Origin: an uncultured bacterium
GTDB taxonomy: Bacteria > Bacteroidota > Rhodothermia > Rhodothermales > Rubricoccaceae
DNA: 64,000 nucleotides
Direction: 5' to 3'
NCBI GenBank assembly: GCA_947493945.1
Contig: CANLSR010000009.1
Span: 62,001 to 126,000, forward strand
Below the pieces are notes generated by a model. The model did no database searches, was not told the origin of the DNA, and saw nothing but the letters and a program-made list of their open reading frames with translations. Below are positions 34,948 through 42,271 of this stretch, in pieces. Position numbers and translations under genes: made by a program. How positions within the stretch are numbered: position 1 is the first letter of the stretch; each line of letters opens with the position of its first letter.

Positions 34948-36705
34948 TTAAGCAGCCGGATCCGCCGTCGCAGGAAGGACCTCGACGGAGGCCCCGTCGC
35001 CGCTAGCTGGCGCTGTCCCTGACGGGGTGGCGGCGTCCGCCAGCGGGTCGGGCGAGACTGGGGCGAGGTCGGAGGCGGTGGCCAGGAACGGACGCATCTC
35101 GTCCTCCAGAAACACCGACCTGGCGTCGGCGGCGGCCTGGGCGTAGAGCGCGCGCTCGGCGTCGAGTGCCTGACCGGGCGCGGCGAAGGCCTCCGCCAGC
35201 TCGTCGGCGATCTGGGCCGATTCACGGTCGAACACCTGGCCGACCAGCTCGCCGGTCACGGTCTCGCCCGAGTCCAGCGTGACGGCCTGGGCGCGCCACT
35301 GGAACGTCTGGGCGCGGCTGATCTCGAGCGTGGCGAGGTCCTCCATCAGGTCGTCCCAGGCCACGCAGCCGATGCCCTCGTTCCAGCCCTTGAGGTAGGC
35401 GATGCCGACGCGGACGTTGGTCCGGAGCCCGTCCATCGTGTACGGCCCGCCGCCCTGGGGCATCAGGTCAGGCTCATCCAAATAGGGGATGACGCCCAGC
35501 TGGTTTTTGGCGTCGCCCAGTGTTTTGAGGAACGGCTTCATGGCCGGGCCGATGAAGTACGGGTGGCTTACCCAGCAGCCATCGTGGCCGATGGACGCCT
35601 CGAACTCTTTGTCCGCCACCACCTTCGCGGTTTGCTCGGCGCGGCGCTCGGGGTCGCGGCCGGGCGTAAAGGCGGCCATTCCGCCCATCGCAAAGGCGCC
35701 GTGGCGGTGGCAGACCGCGATCAGCTCCCGGGCATAGTCGCGCATCCAGGGCCGGTTCATGCCGATCGTGGCGCGGTCCGCCAGCACCCGGTCGGGGTGT
35801 GAGCGCAGGCACTTGATGTCGGAAAAGATCTTGTCCCAGCGGCCGCCGTTGAGGCCGGCGGCGTGGTCGCGGATCTCGTACAGGATGGCCTCCATCTGCA
35901 ACGCCGCCGGAAGCGTCTCGATCAGGAACGTGGCGCGCATCGTGCTCCGGGGCAGCTCCAGCTCGTCCTCCACCAGCGAGAACAGGCGGTCCCACCACCG
36001 CGCCTCGGCGTGATGCTCGACTTTGGGCACGTAGTAGGCCGGCGTCTTGCCGCTGGCGACCAGCGTCGGCGCGGAGTGGACGGCGCACAGCGCCAGGTCC
36101 AGGATCCCGCCGGCGACCGGCTGGCCGTCCACCTGGACGTTGGACTCGTCGAGGTGGAGACCGCGAACGCGGACCATCAGGAGCGGCATATCGTCCGGGT
36201 CGAGGGCGTAGGTCTTGACCACGGCGCCGGTCTCGTCGGTTTTGACGGCCTCCAGATCGCCGCGGGCGGCGGCGGCCACGTTCTCGACGCCGGCCATGAC
36301 GTTGGCCCACGACGGCTTCATGCTGTCCTCGAAGTCGAGCATCGCCGCGTCCGCGCGCTCGCCGTCGGCGCCGCGCGAGAGCATGTTGATGACCATCCGG
36401 GCGTTGTCCACCGGGCCGGTGATCTCGACGCGCCGCGTGAGCAGGTCGTCGGGCAGCGGCGCGACCCGCCAGTCGCCGGCGGCCTCGGGCGTGGTCAGGC
36501 GCTGGGGCAGCGCGCCGGCGTCCCACTCGGCCTGACGACCGGCGCGGTCGGCCAGGAGCGACTGGCGGTCGGCGTCGAGGGCCCGGTGCAGGCGGGCCAC
36601 GAGCGCGAGCGCGTCGGGCGTGAGCACGCGTCGGGCGGCCGGGGTGCCAGCGCCGGCGTGCAGCGTAACGCCGTCGACGGCAGTGGGGGTGGGCTGGAAG
36701 GGCAT
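34948..36705 (-). CDS. aceB: Malate synthase A
   Basis: 585 aa. Joins glyoxylate and acetyl-CoA to malate. Family segments: [21 protein letters not shown], the catalytic Arg in [44 protein letters not shown] (Glu metal ligand), [25 protein letters not shown] and [10 protein letters not shown]. The last 40 residues (Ala/Pro/Ser-rich) are beyond the normal end and include a segment encoded by the dispersed 34-nt element at 35001-35034. First gene of the shunt operon; divergent from the XRE/short-chain-acyl regulator. Confidence 0.97.
   Translation of the reverse strand: MPFQPTPTAVDGVTLHAGAGTPAARRVLTPDALALVARLHRALDADRQSLLADRAGRQAEWDAGALPQRLTTPEAAGDWRVAPLPDDLLTRRVEITGPVDNARMVINMLSRGADGERADAAMLDFEDSMKPSWANVMAGVENVAAAARGDLEAVKTDETGAVVKTYALDPDDMPLLMVRVRGLHLDESNVQVDGQPVAGGILDLALCAVHSAPTLVASGKTPAYYVPKVEHHAEARWWDRLFSLVEDELELPRSTMRATFLIETLPAALQMEAILYEIRDHAAGLNGGRWDKIFSDIKCLRSHPDRVLADRATIGMNRPWMRDYARELIAVCHRHGAFAMGGMAAFTPGRDPERRAEQTAKVVADKEFEASIGHDGCWVSHPYFIGPAMKPFLKTLGDAKNQLGVIPYLDEPDLMPQGGGPYTMDGLRTNVRVGIAYLKGWNEGIGCVAWDDLMEDLATLEISRAQTFQWRAQAVTLDSGETVTGELVGQVFDRESAQIADELAEAFAAPGQALDAERALYAQAAADARSVFLEDEMRPFLATASDLAPVSPDPLADAATPSGTAPASGDGASVEVLPATADPAA
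35001..35034 (+). repeat. Dispersed 34-nt element, copy B (inside the aceB tail)
   Basis: CGCTAGCTGGCG-CTGTCCCTGACGG-GGTGGCGGC, one mismatch to copy A. It continues at 35035-35047 with GTCCGCCAGCGGG, a paired arm of the GCTGGCGG type. Read in aceB (minus strand) it gives [12 protein letters not shown]. Confidence 0.85.
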
Positions 36706-36723
36706 GGGAGAAAAGGGCTGACA

Positions 36724-36779
36724 GCGAAACTTCGCCCAGGATATGACCGGCCCCGCTATGGTGCAAGCGTAATTACGCT
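36724..36779. promoter_or_regulatory. Intergenic operator region between aceB and its putative regulator
   Basis: Two inverted repeats in the 139-nt divergent gap: GCGAA-AC-TTCGC at 36724-36735 and the perfect 14-nt palindrome AGCGTAATTACGCT at 36766-36779. The second is AT-centred in G+C-rich DNA and is placed to affect both divergent promoters. Corynebacterial RamB, a related regulator of aceA/aceB, is known to bind AAAGTTTGC-like sites; the link here is inference. Confidence 0.5.
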
Positions 36780-36844
36780 GACCGGCAAACCCTTGACGGA
36801 CGGGCCGATCTTTCCCCCTCCGTTCCGCTGCCAGCGAAGTCCGC

Positions 36845-38356
36845 GTGCCCAACCGTCTCCGCCTCATCCTGGGCGTCAAGCTCCGCGCGCTCCGCCACGA
36901 GCGCGGCCTGGGCCTCAAGCAGCTCGCCGGCAAGGCCGGCCTGTCGGTCAGCTACCTGTCCGAGATCGAGAAGGGCAAGAAGTACCCCAAGCCCGACAAG
37001 CTGGTGGACCTGGCGCACGCGCTCGGCGTGCCCTACGACGACCTGGTCTCGCTGCGCGTGGACAAGGGGTTGGGTGCGGTCAAGAGCGCCATCGAGAGCC
37101 CGCTCCTGCGCTCGTTCCCGTTCGCCCTGTTCGGCGTCGACCCCGAGGCGCTGGTGGCGCTCCTGGCCGGGGCGGAGGACAAGGCCGACGCGCTCGTCCG
37201 CGCCGTCACCGACGTGACGCGCGCCTACGACGCCCGCGTCGAGGACTTTCTGCTGGCCGCGCTCCGGGCCTACCAGCAGATCCACGGCAACACGTTCCCC
37301 GACCTCGAAGCGGTCGCCGACGGCCTCCGCCCCGAGCTGGGCGCCGGTGACGCGCCGGGCTTCGTCGAGGCCGACGCGCTGCGCGCCGCGCTCGAATCCC
37401 GGGGCTACCGGATCGACACGGAGCGGCTCCAGACCGACCCCGCCCTCGCCACCTTCCGCCAGGCGCTGGGCGCCGACGGCCGGACGCTCTACGTCAACGG
37501 CGCGCTCCGGCCGGCCCAGCTCGCCTTCCTCTACGCCCGGGAGCTCGCCTTCCTGGCCCTCGGCGCCCAGCACCGGCCCCGGACCTCGCCCTGGGTCCGG
37601 GTGGACCGGTTCGAGGAGGTGCTGGACAACTTCGAGGCGTCCTACGTGGCCGGCGCCGTGCTCTTGCCGGCCGCCGAGATCGACGCGGCCACCGAGGCGC
37701 TGGCGGACTCGGAGGCGTGGGACCCGAGCGCCTTCCGCGACTTGATGGCGCGGTTCGCGTCCACGCCCGAGATGCTGTTCCACCGGCTGACCCAGCGCGT
37801 GCCCCAGGCGCTGGGGCTCGACGAGCTCTACCTGCTCCGCTTCCACCACGAGACGGCGGCCCGCGAGGTCCGCCTGACCAAGACGTTCAACCTGAGCCGC
37901 GTGCCCGTGCCGCACGGCGTCGAGGCCGACGAGCACTACTGCCGGCGGTGGCCGTCGCTCCAGGCGCTCGCCGAGCTCGACCGCCGCCAGGCGCGCGCGG
38001 CCGGGCGCGGCGAGACCGACGACCGGCCCGTCGTGCTGGCCCAGCGCCAGCGGTTCGTGGGCGACGAGGTGCCCGCGTCCCCGACCGAGGGCGCCGAGTT
38101 CTTCGTCGTCGCCATCGCGCGCCCGCTGGCGCTCCGGCCGGGCGTGAACTCGGTGGTGTCGCTGGGGCTGCGGCTGACGAGGAAGACCAAGCGCCAGGTG
38201 CGGTTCTGGGACGACCCGGCGCTGCCGCGCGTCGACGTGAGCCTGACGTGCGAGCGGTGCCCGATCACGGACTGCCGCGTCCGCGCCGCGCCGCCGACGG
38301 TGCTCCGGGCGCGCGAGGTCCGGGACGAGCGCCAGGCCGCCCTCGACGCGCTGTAA
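36845..38356 (+). CDS. XRE-family regulator with ImmA/IrrE (DUF955) and short-chain acyl (DUF2083) domains, RamB-like
   Basis: 503 aa, GTG start. N-terminal HTH_3 (VKLRALRHERGLGLKQLAGKAGLSVSYLSEIEKGKKYP, residues 11-48). A DUF955-like middle domain lies around residues 200-300 (LAFLYARELAFLALGA; the HExxH zinc motif is not present in normal form). The C-terminal domain has the cysteine pattern CERCPITDCRVRAAPP. This architecture belongs to the short-chain fatty acyl regulator group that includes RamB, which controls aceA/aceB in Corynebacterium. Divergent location next to aceB-aceA supports control of acetate/fatty-acid use. Confidence 0.88.
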   Translation: MPNRLRLILGVKLRALRHERGLGLKQLAGKAGLSVSYLSEIEKGKKYPKPDKLVDLAHALGVPYDDLVSLRVDKGLGAVKSAIESPLLRSFPFALFGVDPEALVALLAGAEDKADALVRAVTDVTRAYDARVEDFLLAALRAYQQIHGNTFPDLEAVADGLRPELGAGDAPGFVEADALRAALESRGYRIDTERLQTDPALATFRQALGADGRTLYVNGALRPAQLAFLYARELAFLALGAQHRPRTSPWVRVDRFEEVLDNFEASYVAGAVLLPAAEIDAATEALADSEAWDPSAFRDLMARFASTPEMLFHRLTQRVPQALGLDELYLLRFHHETAAREVRLTKTFNLSRVPVPHGVEADEHYCRRWPSLQALAELDRRQARAAGRGETDDRPVVLAQRQRFVGDEVPASPTEGAEFFVVAIARPLALRPGVNSVVSLGLRLTRKTKRQVRFWDDPALPRVDVSLTCERCPITDCRVRAAPPTVLRAREVRDERQAALDAL

Positions 38357-38362
38357 GGCCGG

Positions 38363-38404
38363 CGCTGGCGGTCCGCGTCGGCAGGCTCACAGTGACCGCC
38401 AGCG
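38363..38404. repeat. Full-length hairpin of the GCTGGCGGTC family
   Basis: CGCTGGCGGTC (38363-38373), 20-nt loop, GACCGCCAGCG (38394-38404), between the regulator stop and the convergent lipoprotein gene. It is the best complete example of the CGCTGGCGGTCC-n-GTCGGC type also found at 29486 and 47032 and, reversed, at 47195 and 56351. Confidence 0.75.
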
Positions 38405-38411
38405 GGCGGCG

Positions 38412-38690
38412 CTACAGGTCGCCTCCGGCCGACGGCGGGGCGTCCTCGGGCGTCTCGACGCCGTCCAGCGGGCGGTCGCCGATCTCGTTGCCGGTCTCGA
38501 CCGGGTCGATGGCCTGGTCGTCCATCGTCTGGCCGTCGGGGCGCGACAGCGGGTCCACGTCCATCGGCGTGTCCGGGTCGGGGTCCGCCAGCTCGGGCGT
38601 CGCGTCGGGGGTAGGCGGAAGCTGGTCCTCGGAGTCGGCGCAGGCGGTGAGCGAGGCGGCGAGGGCGAGCAGCAGAAGCGGGCGGGTCAT
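38412..38690 (-). CDS. Small acidic lipoprotein, 92 aa
   Basis: Signal peptide MTRPLLLLALAASLTAC with lipobox (Cys17), then a Pro/Asp/Glu-rich, low-complexity mature part (TPDATPELADPDPDTPMDVDP). No fold recognised; very few basic residues. It is the last of four lipoprotein genes on this strand. The ATG at 38690 gives a proper signal peptide, while the open frame upstream does not. Confidence 0.7.
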   Translation of the reverse strand: MTRPLLLLALAASLTACADSEDQLPPTPDATPELADPDPDTPMDVDPLSRPDGQTMDDQAIDPVETGNEIGDRPLDGVETPEDAPPSAGGDL

Positions 38691-38756
38691 GGCGCGTGTG
38701 GGGGTGCGGTCCGCCAACCGAGCCGGGGGCTCCCTAGATCCCTCGCCGGGGCGCAC

Positions 38757-38789
38757 AAAAAAGGGGCGGCCCCCAGAAGGAGCCGCCCC
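38757..38789 (-). terminator. Rho-independent terminator of the 11-mer repeat lipoprotein gene
   Basis: On the minus strand GGGGCGGC (complement of 38782-38789), an 11-nt loop, GCCGCCCC (38763-38770), then six T (38757-38762). It starts 20 nt after the stop at 38810. One of only two clear U-tract terminators seen in the window. Confidence 0.85.
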
Positions 38790-38809
38790 ACGGGCCGGAG
38801 CCCAGTCGG

Positions 38810-39127
38810 CTACATGTTGTCGTCGACGTCGTCGGCGGCCTGCTCGACCTCGTTGCCGGCCTCGGTGGCGGCGTTCTCGATGTTGTCGCCGGCCTCGTTC
38901 ATCTCGTCGCCGAGCTCGTCGACGCCGGCCTCCACGTCGTTGCCGAGCTCCGTCGCGCCGGCCTCGACCTCGTCACCGAACTGGTCGGCGCCGGTCTCGA
39001 TGTCGTTGCCGATCTGGGCGGCGTCGGCCTCGATGGCGTCGTCCGTCTCGTAGGTGTCGACGTCGTCGCCGCAGGCGGCCAGGGGGAGCGCAAGCGCGAG
39101 GGCGAAAAGGGAGATCTTGGTCTTCAT
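38810..39127 (-). CDS. Acidic lipoprotein built of 11-residue helical repeats, 105 aa
   Basis: Signal peptide with lipobox LAAC (Cys19). From residue 39 five 11-residue units follow: IGNDIETGADQ, FGDEVEAGATE, LGNDVEAGVDE, LGDEMNEAGDN, IENAATEAGNE. Hydrophobic residues at positions 1 and 5 and acidic residues elsewhere suggest an amphipathic helix, as in LEA or apolipoprotein-type hendecads. The mature protein has no Lys or Arg at all. I know no named family that fits. A strong terminator follows, so it is probably a single, well-expressed transcript. Anchored to a membrane by lipid. Confidence 0.8.
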   Translation of the reverse strand: MKTKISLFALALALPLAACGDDVDTYETDDAIEADAAQIGNDIETGADQFGDEVEAGATELGNDVEAGVDELGDEMNEAGDNIENAATEAGNEVEQAADDVDDNM

Positions 39128-39257
39128 CGGTCTCTGGGGGTGTGGGTGAAACTGCGGCTCGGAGAGCGATCGCCGGCCACTCGGGGCCGAAGCTCCGAGC
39201 GGAAGGAGAACGGTGCCAAGCGAATTCTGTTGTCCACGCCATTGGTCGGGCGATTCT

Positions 39258-39773
39258 TCATTCTTGGACACTCTCGCCGTTCGGCCCGCGCCGCGTCGCG
39301 GTGGTGTCGGGGGCCAGCCTGCCGCCGGCCGCCTGGAGCGTGCGCGCGAGCTCGGCCAAGCCCGCCGCCGAGTCGGCGACGGCGGCCGTCCCCTGGCCCG
39401 CGTCGCGCAGCGCCCGGCCGATCGCCGGCCCGTCGAGCGGGTACGACTGGAGCAGGTTCCGCAGCGTCTCCAGGTCGTCGCGGATGTCCCCGGCGCCCGG
39501 CGCCGAGGCCGTGTCCAGCCGGGCGATCCACAGGTCGAGCGTCTGGATCGCCACCGAGGGCGAGGCTTCCGCCAGGTCGCCACCGACCAGCGCGGCCGTC
39601 GTCTCCGGCGCCACGTCGCGGACCATCGCCGTGTCGGGCAGCGCCCCCCGCCCCCGGTCGCCCCCCGGGCCGCTGGCGGAGTCGGTCGACGGGCCGCAGC
39701 CGACCAGGAGAACGAGGGCGAGCAAGGGCGCCGCGGACCGGAGGGCCGGCGGCATCAGCGGGGTCAAAGACAT
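39258..39773 (-). CDS. Lipoprotein, paralog of the gene at 39928-40422
   Basis: 171 aa. Lipobox LVGC (Cys26), then a Gly/Ser/Asp spacer. Core: LDLWIARLDTA, DDLETLRNLLQSYPLDGPAIGRALRDAGQGTAAVADSAAGLAELARTLQAAGGRLA (helical, split by short loops). The order and spacing of LWIARL, LETLRNLL, PLDGPAIGRAL and LARTLQAAGGRLA match the neighbour's GWIAQL, LRTLKTQL, PIDGAAVGATL and LGSTLTSAGNQLA. Function unknown. Start ATG at 39773. Confidence 0.75.
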   Translation of the reverse strand: MSLTPLMPPALRSAAPLLALVLLVGCGPSTDSASGPGGDRGRGALPDTAMVRDVAPETTAALVGGDLAEASPSVAIQTLDLWIARLDTASAPGAGDIRDDLETLRNLLQSYPLDGPAIGRALRDAGQGTAAVADSAAGLAELARTLQAAGGRLAPDTTATRRGPNGESVQE

Positions 39774-39858
39774 TCGGGCAGGCAGGAATCGGACGGGCGA
39801 GGAGACGTCGGGGGGCGGGCGTCGCCGCCCAACCGGGGGGTAGGCGAACCGCCTCTAC

Positions 39859-39905
39859 AAAAAAAGGCCGCCGACGCCCTCCCGAGTGGAGAGGCGTCGG
39901 CGGCC
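39859..39905 (-). terminator. Rho-independent terminator of the lipoprotein gene at 39928
   Basis: Perfect 13-bp stem (39866-39878 with 39893-39905), 14-nt loop, then seven T on the minus strand (complement of 39859-39865). Begins 22 nt after the stop of the 39928-40422 gene. Confidence 0.9.
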
Positions 39906-39927
39906 GCGAGGCCGAGGCCACCGGGGC

Positions 39928-40422
39928 TTACATGCCACCGGCGAGCTGGTTGCCGGCCGACGTCAGCGTCGAGCCGAGCGTCTCCAGCGCGGAGTCGCCA
40001 CCGGCAGCGCCGGTCGTGGCCGAGCCGAGGCTCTGGAGCGTCGCGCCGACGGCCGCGCCGTCGATGGGGCTGGCCGCCAGCTGCGTCTTGAGCGTCCGGA
40101 GGTCCGTGACGACGGGCGCGAAGTCGGGGTTGCCCTCGAGCTGGGCGATCCAGCCGTCGATGTTGTCGTTGGCGGCGGGGACCGAGAGCGCCGTCAGGCC
40201 ACCAGCGTTCGTGACCGCGTCGACCGTGCCCTGGGCCGTGACCTCGGGGGCCATCGTGCCGTCGGTCATCATGGTCGTGTCGGTCGTCATCGGGTCCGGA
40301 GTCGTCACCGTCTCGGACGGCACCACGACGGCCGTGTCGGCGTCCGCGACATCGGGCTCCGAGGCGCAGGCCGCGAACGGCAGCAAGAGAGAAAGGGCGA
40401 GGAGGGAGGTGCGGGAGGTCAT
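39928..40422 (-). CDS. Lipoprotein with Thr/Met/Asp-rich spacer, 164 aa
   Basis: Signal peptide with lipobox FAAC (about Cys20), a long Thr/Asp/Val/Met spacer (TTPDPMTTDTTMMTDGTM), then a helical core: NDNIDGWIAQLEGNPDFAP, VVTDLRTLKTQLAASPIDGAAVGATLQSLG, LETLGSTLTSAGNQLAGGM. Paralogous in core layout to the next gene (39258-39773), suggesting tandem duplication. It has its own candidate promoter (40458-40489) and terminator (39859-39905). Function not known. Confidence 0.78.
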   Translation of the reverse strand: MTSRTSLLALSLLLPFAACASEPDVADADTAVVVPSETVTTPDPMTTDTTMMTDGTMAPEVTAQGTVDAVTNAGGLTALSVPAANDNIDGWIAQLEGNPDFAPVVTDLRTLKTQLAASPIDGAAVGATLQSLGSATTGAAGGDSALETLGSTLTSAGNQLAGGM

Positions 40423-40457
40423 AGCGAGGGCGGAGGGTGGGGAGGGCGAGCCTGGTC

Positions 40458-40489
40458 CGGAGCTAGACAAACCCACAGGCAGAACCAAA
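40458..40489 (-). promoter_or_regulatory. Candidate Bacteroidota-type promoter of the lipoprotein gene
   Basis: On the minus strand TTTG (complement of 40486-40489), 20 nt, then TAGCTCCG (complement of 40458-40465). The spacing equals the -33/-7 spacing of Bacteroidota promoters; the -7 box is only partly conserved. 36 nt upstream of the ATG. Confidence 0.35.
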
Positions 40490-40542
40490 GATCTGACCAA
40501 ACCACGATTTCACAGGCACGTAAGGCGAACCCTTACCCCATG

Positions 40543-41040
40543 TTAGGACACGACTCTGACCGTCACCAGGAGCTGCCCCACGTGGCGCATCGTGTGCTCT
40601 GCGGCGTGGACCCACAACCCGATGTGGCTCGACGGCACCCGTGCCCGGCCCACGTAGCGCGCCTCCGCCAGCGAGTCGGGGTCGGTCTCGCGGAGCTGCT
40701 CCAGCGCCGCCTCCACCCCCTGGCCGAAGGCGTCGGCGAGGCGCGGAGGGGTCAGCGTGGGGTCCGGCACGCCCTCGGCGCCGAGCGCCGCCAGCTGGGA
40801 CCGGGTGAGCGGCTCGTCTCGGGCGTAGGTCTGCATCCGGTCGAGGACGCCGGACAGGTGCTGGAGGTGGAACCCGGCTGAGGCCACGCCGCCCGGCCGG
40901 TCCCACAGGTGCTCCGGCGCCAGCCCGGCCGCCAGCGCCTCTACCTCGTCGCGGGCCTGGACGAGGGCGTGGGCGACGGGTTGGAGCAGCGGCGGCACGC
41001 CGTCCACCGGGCCGCGCAGCCAGGCTTCGCGCGCCGGCAT
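40543..41040 (-). CDS. DinB family protein
   Basis: 165 aa, four-helix DinB/YfiT-like fold. Putative metal ligands are His58/His61 in GFHLQHLSGVLDRM and the C-terminal HAAEHTMRHVGQL. DinB-like proteins are metal-dependent and some are thiol (bacillithiol or mycothiol) S-transferases; others have no known activity. The gene stands alone, 120 nt upstream of the lipoprotein gene on the same strand. Confidence 0.87.
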   Translation of the reverse strand: MPAREAWLRGPVDGVPPLLQPVAHALVQARDEVEALAAGLAPEHLWDRPGGVASAGFHLQHLSGVLDRMQTYARDEPLTRSQLAALGAEGVPDPTLTPPRLADAFGQGVEAALEQLRETDPDSLAEARYVGRARVPSSHIGLWVHAAEHTMRHVGQLLVTVRVVS

Positions 41041-41088
41041 CAGGGGCGCACCGGAGGGTCGCCCCCCAGGCTCGGCGCCGGGGCGGTC

Positions 41089-41103
41089 CGCCAGCGGCTG
41101 GCG
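41089..41103. repeat. Compact palindrome CGCCAGC-G-GCTGGCG
   Basis: 7-bp arms with a single central G. The same compact form occurs at 46381-46397 (8-bp arms) and 59249-59263. Located in the divergent gap between the DinB and small membrane protein genes; nothing else is seen in 41041-41247 apart from G+C-rich sequence. Confidence 0.6.
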
Positions 41104-41247
41104 CCGGGCGTCGGCAGGGTCGGGGGCGGAGGGGGCGCGGACGGTGCGGCGGAGGCGGTGGGCCGTAGGGTACCGCCGAACGGGCCGGCCGGCGCGTCTC
41201 CCCGCGAAGCGCGCGAACCGTACCGGCGCCCACGTGGTTTACCCGGC

Positions 41248-41436
41248 ATGGACGGCCAGATCTACCTCGTCATCGTCGGGACCTTTTTCGGGTTCATCGC
41301 GCTCGCGTTCGTCCTCCTGTACCCGGTCTACCGCTTTATGCGCCGCCAGGAGCGCATGGCCGACGACTGGACGCCCGAGGCGGTCGCCCGGCGCCAGCGC
41401 CGGCCCACGCCCCCCGAGGACGAGCCGGACGCGTAG
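41248..41436 (+). CDS. Small membrane protein, 62 aa
   Basis: MDGQIYLVIVGTFFGFIALAF begins a single transmembrane helix (residues about 5-28), then a basic RFMRRQER stretch and an acidic/proline tail. This orientation (short outside N-terminus, positive cytoplasmic side) fits a type-III single-span protein. Family unknown. The stop TAG (41434-41436) lies inside the first copy of the TAGCTGGCGCTACAGG tandem. Confidence 0.6.
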   Translation: MDGQIYLVIVGTFFGFIALAFVLLYPVYRFMRRQERMADDWTPEAVARRQRRPTPPEDEPDA

Positions 41437-41465
41437 CTGGCGCTACAGGTAGCTGGCGCTACAGG
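41434..41465. repeat. Two tandem 16-nt units TAGCTGGCGCTACAGG that hold both convergent stop codons
   Basis: Units at 41434-41449 and 41450-41465 are identical. Each contains TAGC-TGGC-GCTA, giving TAG on either strand. The first unit provides the stop of the small membrane protein (41434-41436). The second, read on the minus strand, provides the stop of the ComEA-like gene (41459-41461). The AGCTGGCGCT core is shared with the 34-nt dispersed elements. Confidence 0.85.
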
Positions 41466-41989
41466 TGGACCCAGGGGCGGAGCGTCTCCAGCTTTTTCTC
41501 GCCGATGCCCTTGACCTCCACGATCTCGTCCGGGTGCCGGAAGGGGCCGTGGGCCCGGCGGTGCTCGACCACCCGCGCCGCCAGCGCGGGGCCGATGCCG
41601 GGGAGGCGCTGGAGCTGCTCGGCCGAGGCCGTGTTGAGGTTGGTCGCTACGGGCGGCGCCTTGCCCGAGCGCCGGGGTGCCGCGGCGGTCTCGACGGCGG
41701 CGTCGGCGATCTGGGCCGCGGTCGAATCGGCCGTGGCGGCCGGGCCGTCCGGGCCGGAGGCGCCCGCAACCGCGGGCGGCGCGGCGGAGGCGACCGCGAC
41801 CGTGTCGCTGGCGGCGGCCGCGAAGGCGGCGTCGGCCGCGGCGTACACGTCGGCCGGGACGGGCTCCGAGGTGGCCTGGAGGTGCTGCGCCACCGTGCCG
41901 CCGGTCAGCGCCAGCAGCACCGCCAGCGCCGCCGTGCCCTCGGGGCCGGAGAGTCCTAGGCGGGCTTGCAAACGGTAGAGCCAGCGCAT
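41459..41989 (-). CDS. ComEA-like helix-hairpin-helix protein
   Basis: 176 aa. One N-terminal hydrophobic segment (residues about 17-35), an Ala/Thr/Asp-rich linker, and a C-terminal double HhH domain (NLNTASAEQLQRLPGIGPALAARVVEHR; EIVEVKGIGEKKLETLRPWVHL). The domain binds DNA backbone; ComEA proteins take up DNA in transformation. No other competence genes are in the window, and related HhH proteins of unknown role also exist. It ends inside the tandem element described at 41434-41465. Confidence 0.85.
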   Translation of the reverse strand: MRWLYRLQARLGLSGPEGTAALAVLLALTGGTVAQHLQATSEPVPADVYAAADAAFAAAASDTVAVASAAPPAVAGASGPDGPAATADSTAAQIADAAVETAAAPRRSGKAPPVATNLNTASAEQLQRLPGIGPALAARVVEHRRAHGPFRHPDEIVEVKGIGEKKLETLRPWVHL

Positions 41990-42271
41990 GGATCAGGGGC
42001 GGGTGCCGAGGCCTAGACCCGCCAGCGGCCCCCGTCCAACCTTCTCGCCGCGGCGGCGCGGGCCGCCCGCGGAGACGGCGAGAGGGGCCCGGGCGCGGCG
42101 CGCCTTCCTGAAAAATCAAGGTCTGGGCGGCGCAAATCCAGGACAGGCCGGGTTAGCTTGCGCGTCTGCGCACGTGCGCCGTCGGTTGTTGCGTCCTGGG
42201 AGGCCGGGAGGCGCCCCTCGGGCTCTGCCGCGCCCACCCGTCCTCGTCCGGTCCCGCCACCGCCCCGCCCC

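Noticed and set aside
38757..39905. Lipoprotein cluster as a toxin/immunity or prophage lysis module
   Set aside because: No holin, toxin or phage-like genes; the proteins are lipobox-bearing envelope proteins with normal codon use.
41434..41465. Tandem 16-nt repeats as a minimal CRISPR
   Set aside because: Only two units, no spacers, no cas genes; it fits the dispersed palindromic element.
42158..42271. N-terminal extension of MreB from an earlier start
   Set aside because: The extra 38 residues are Pro/Arg-rich and unlike MreB; the GTG at 42272 gives the normal N-terminus.
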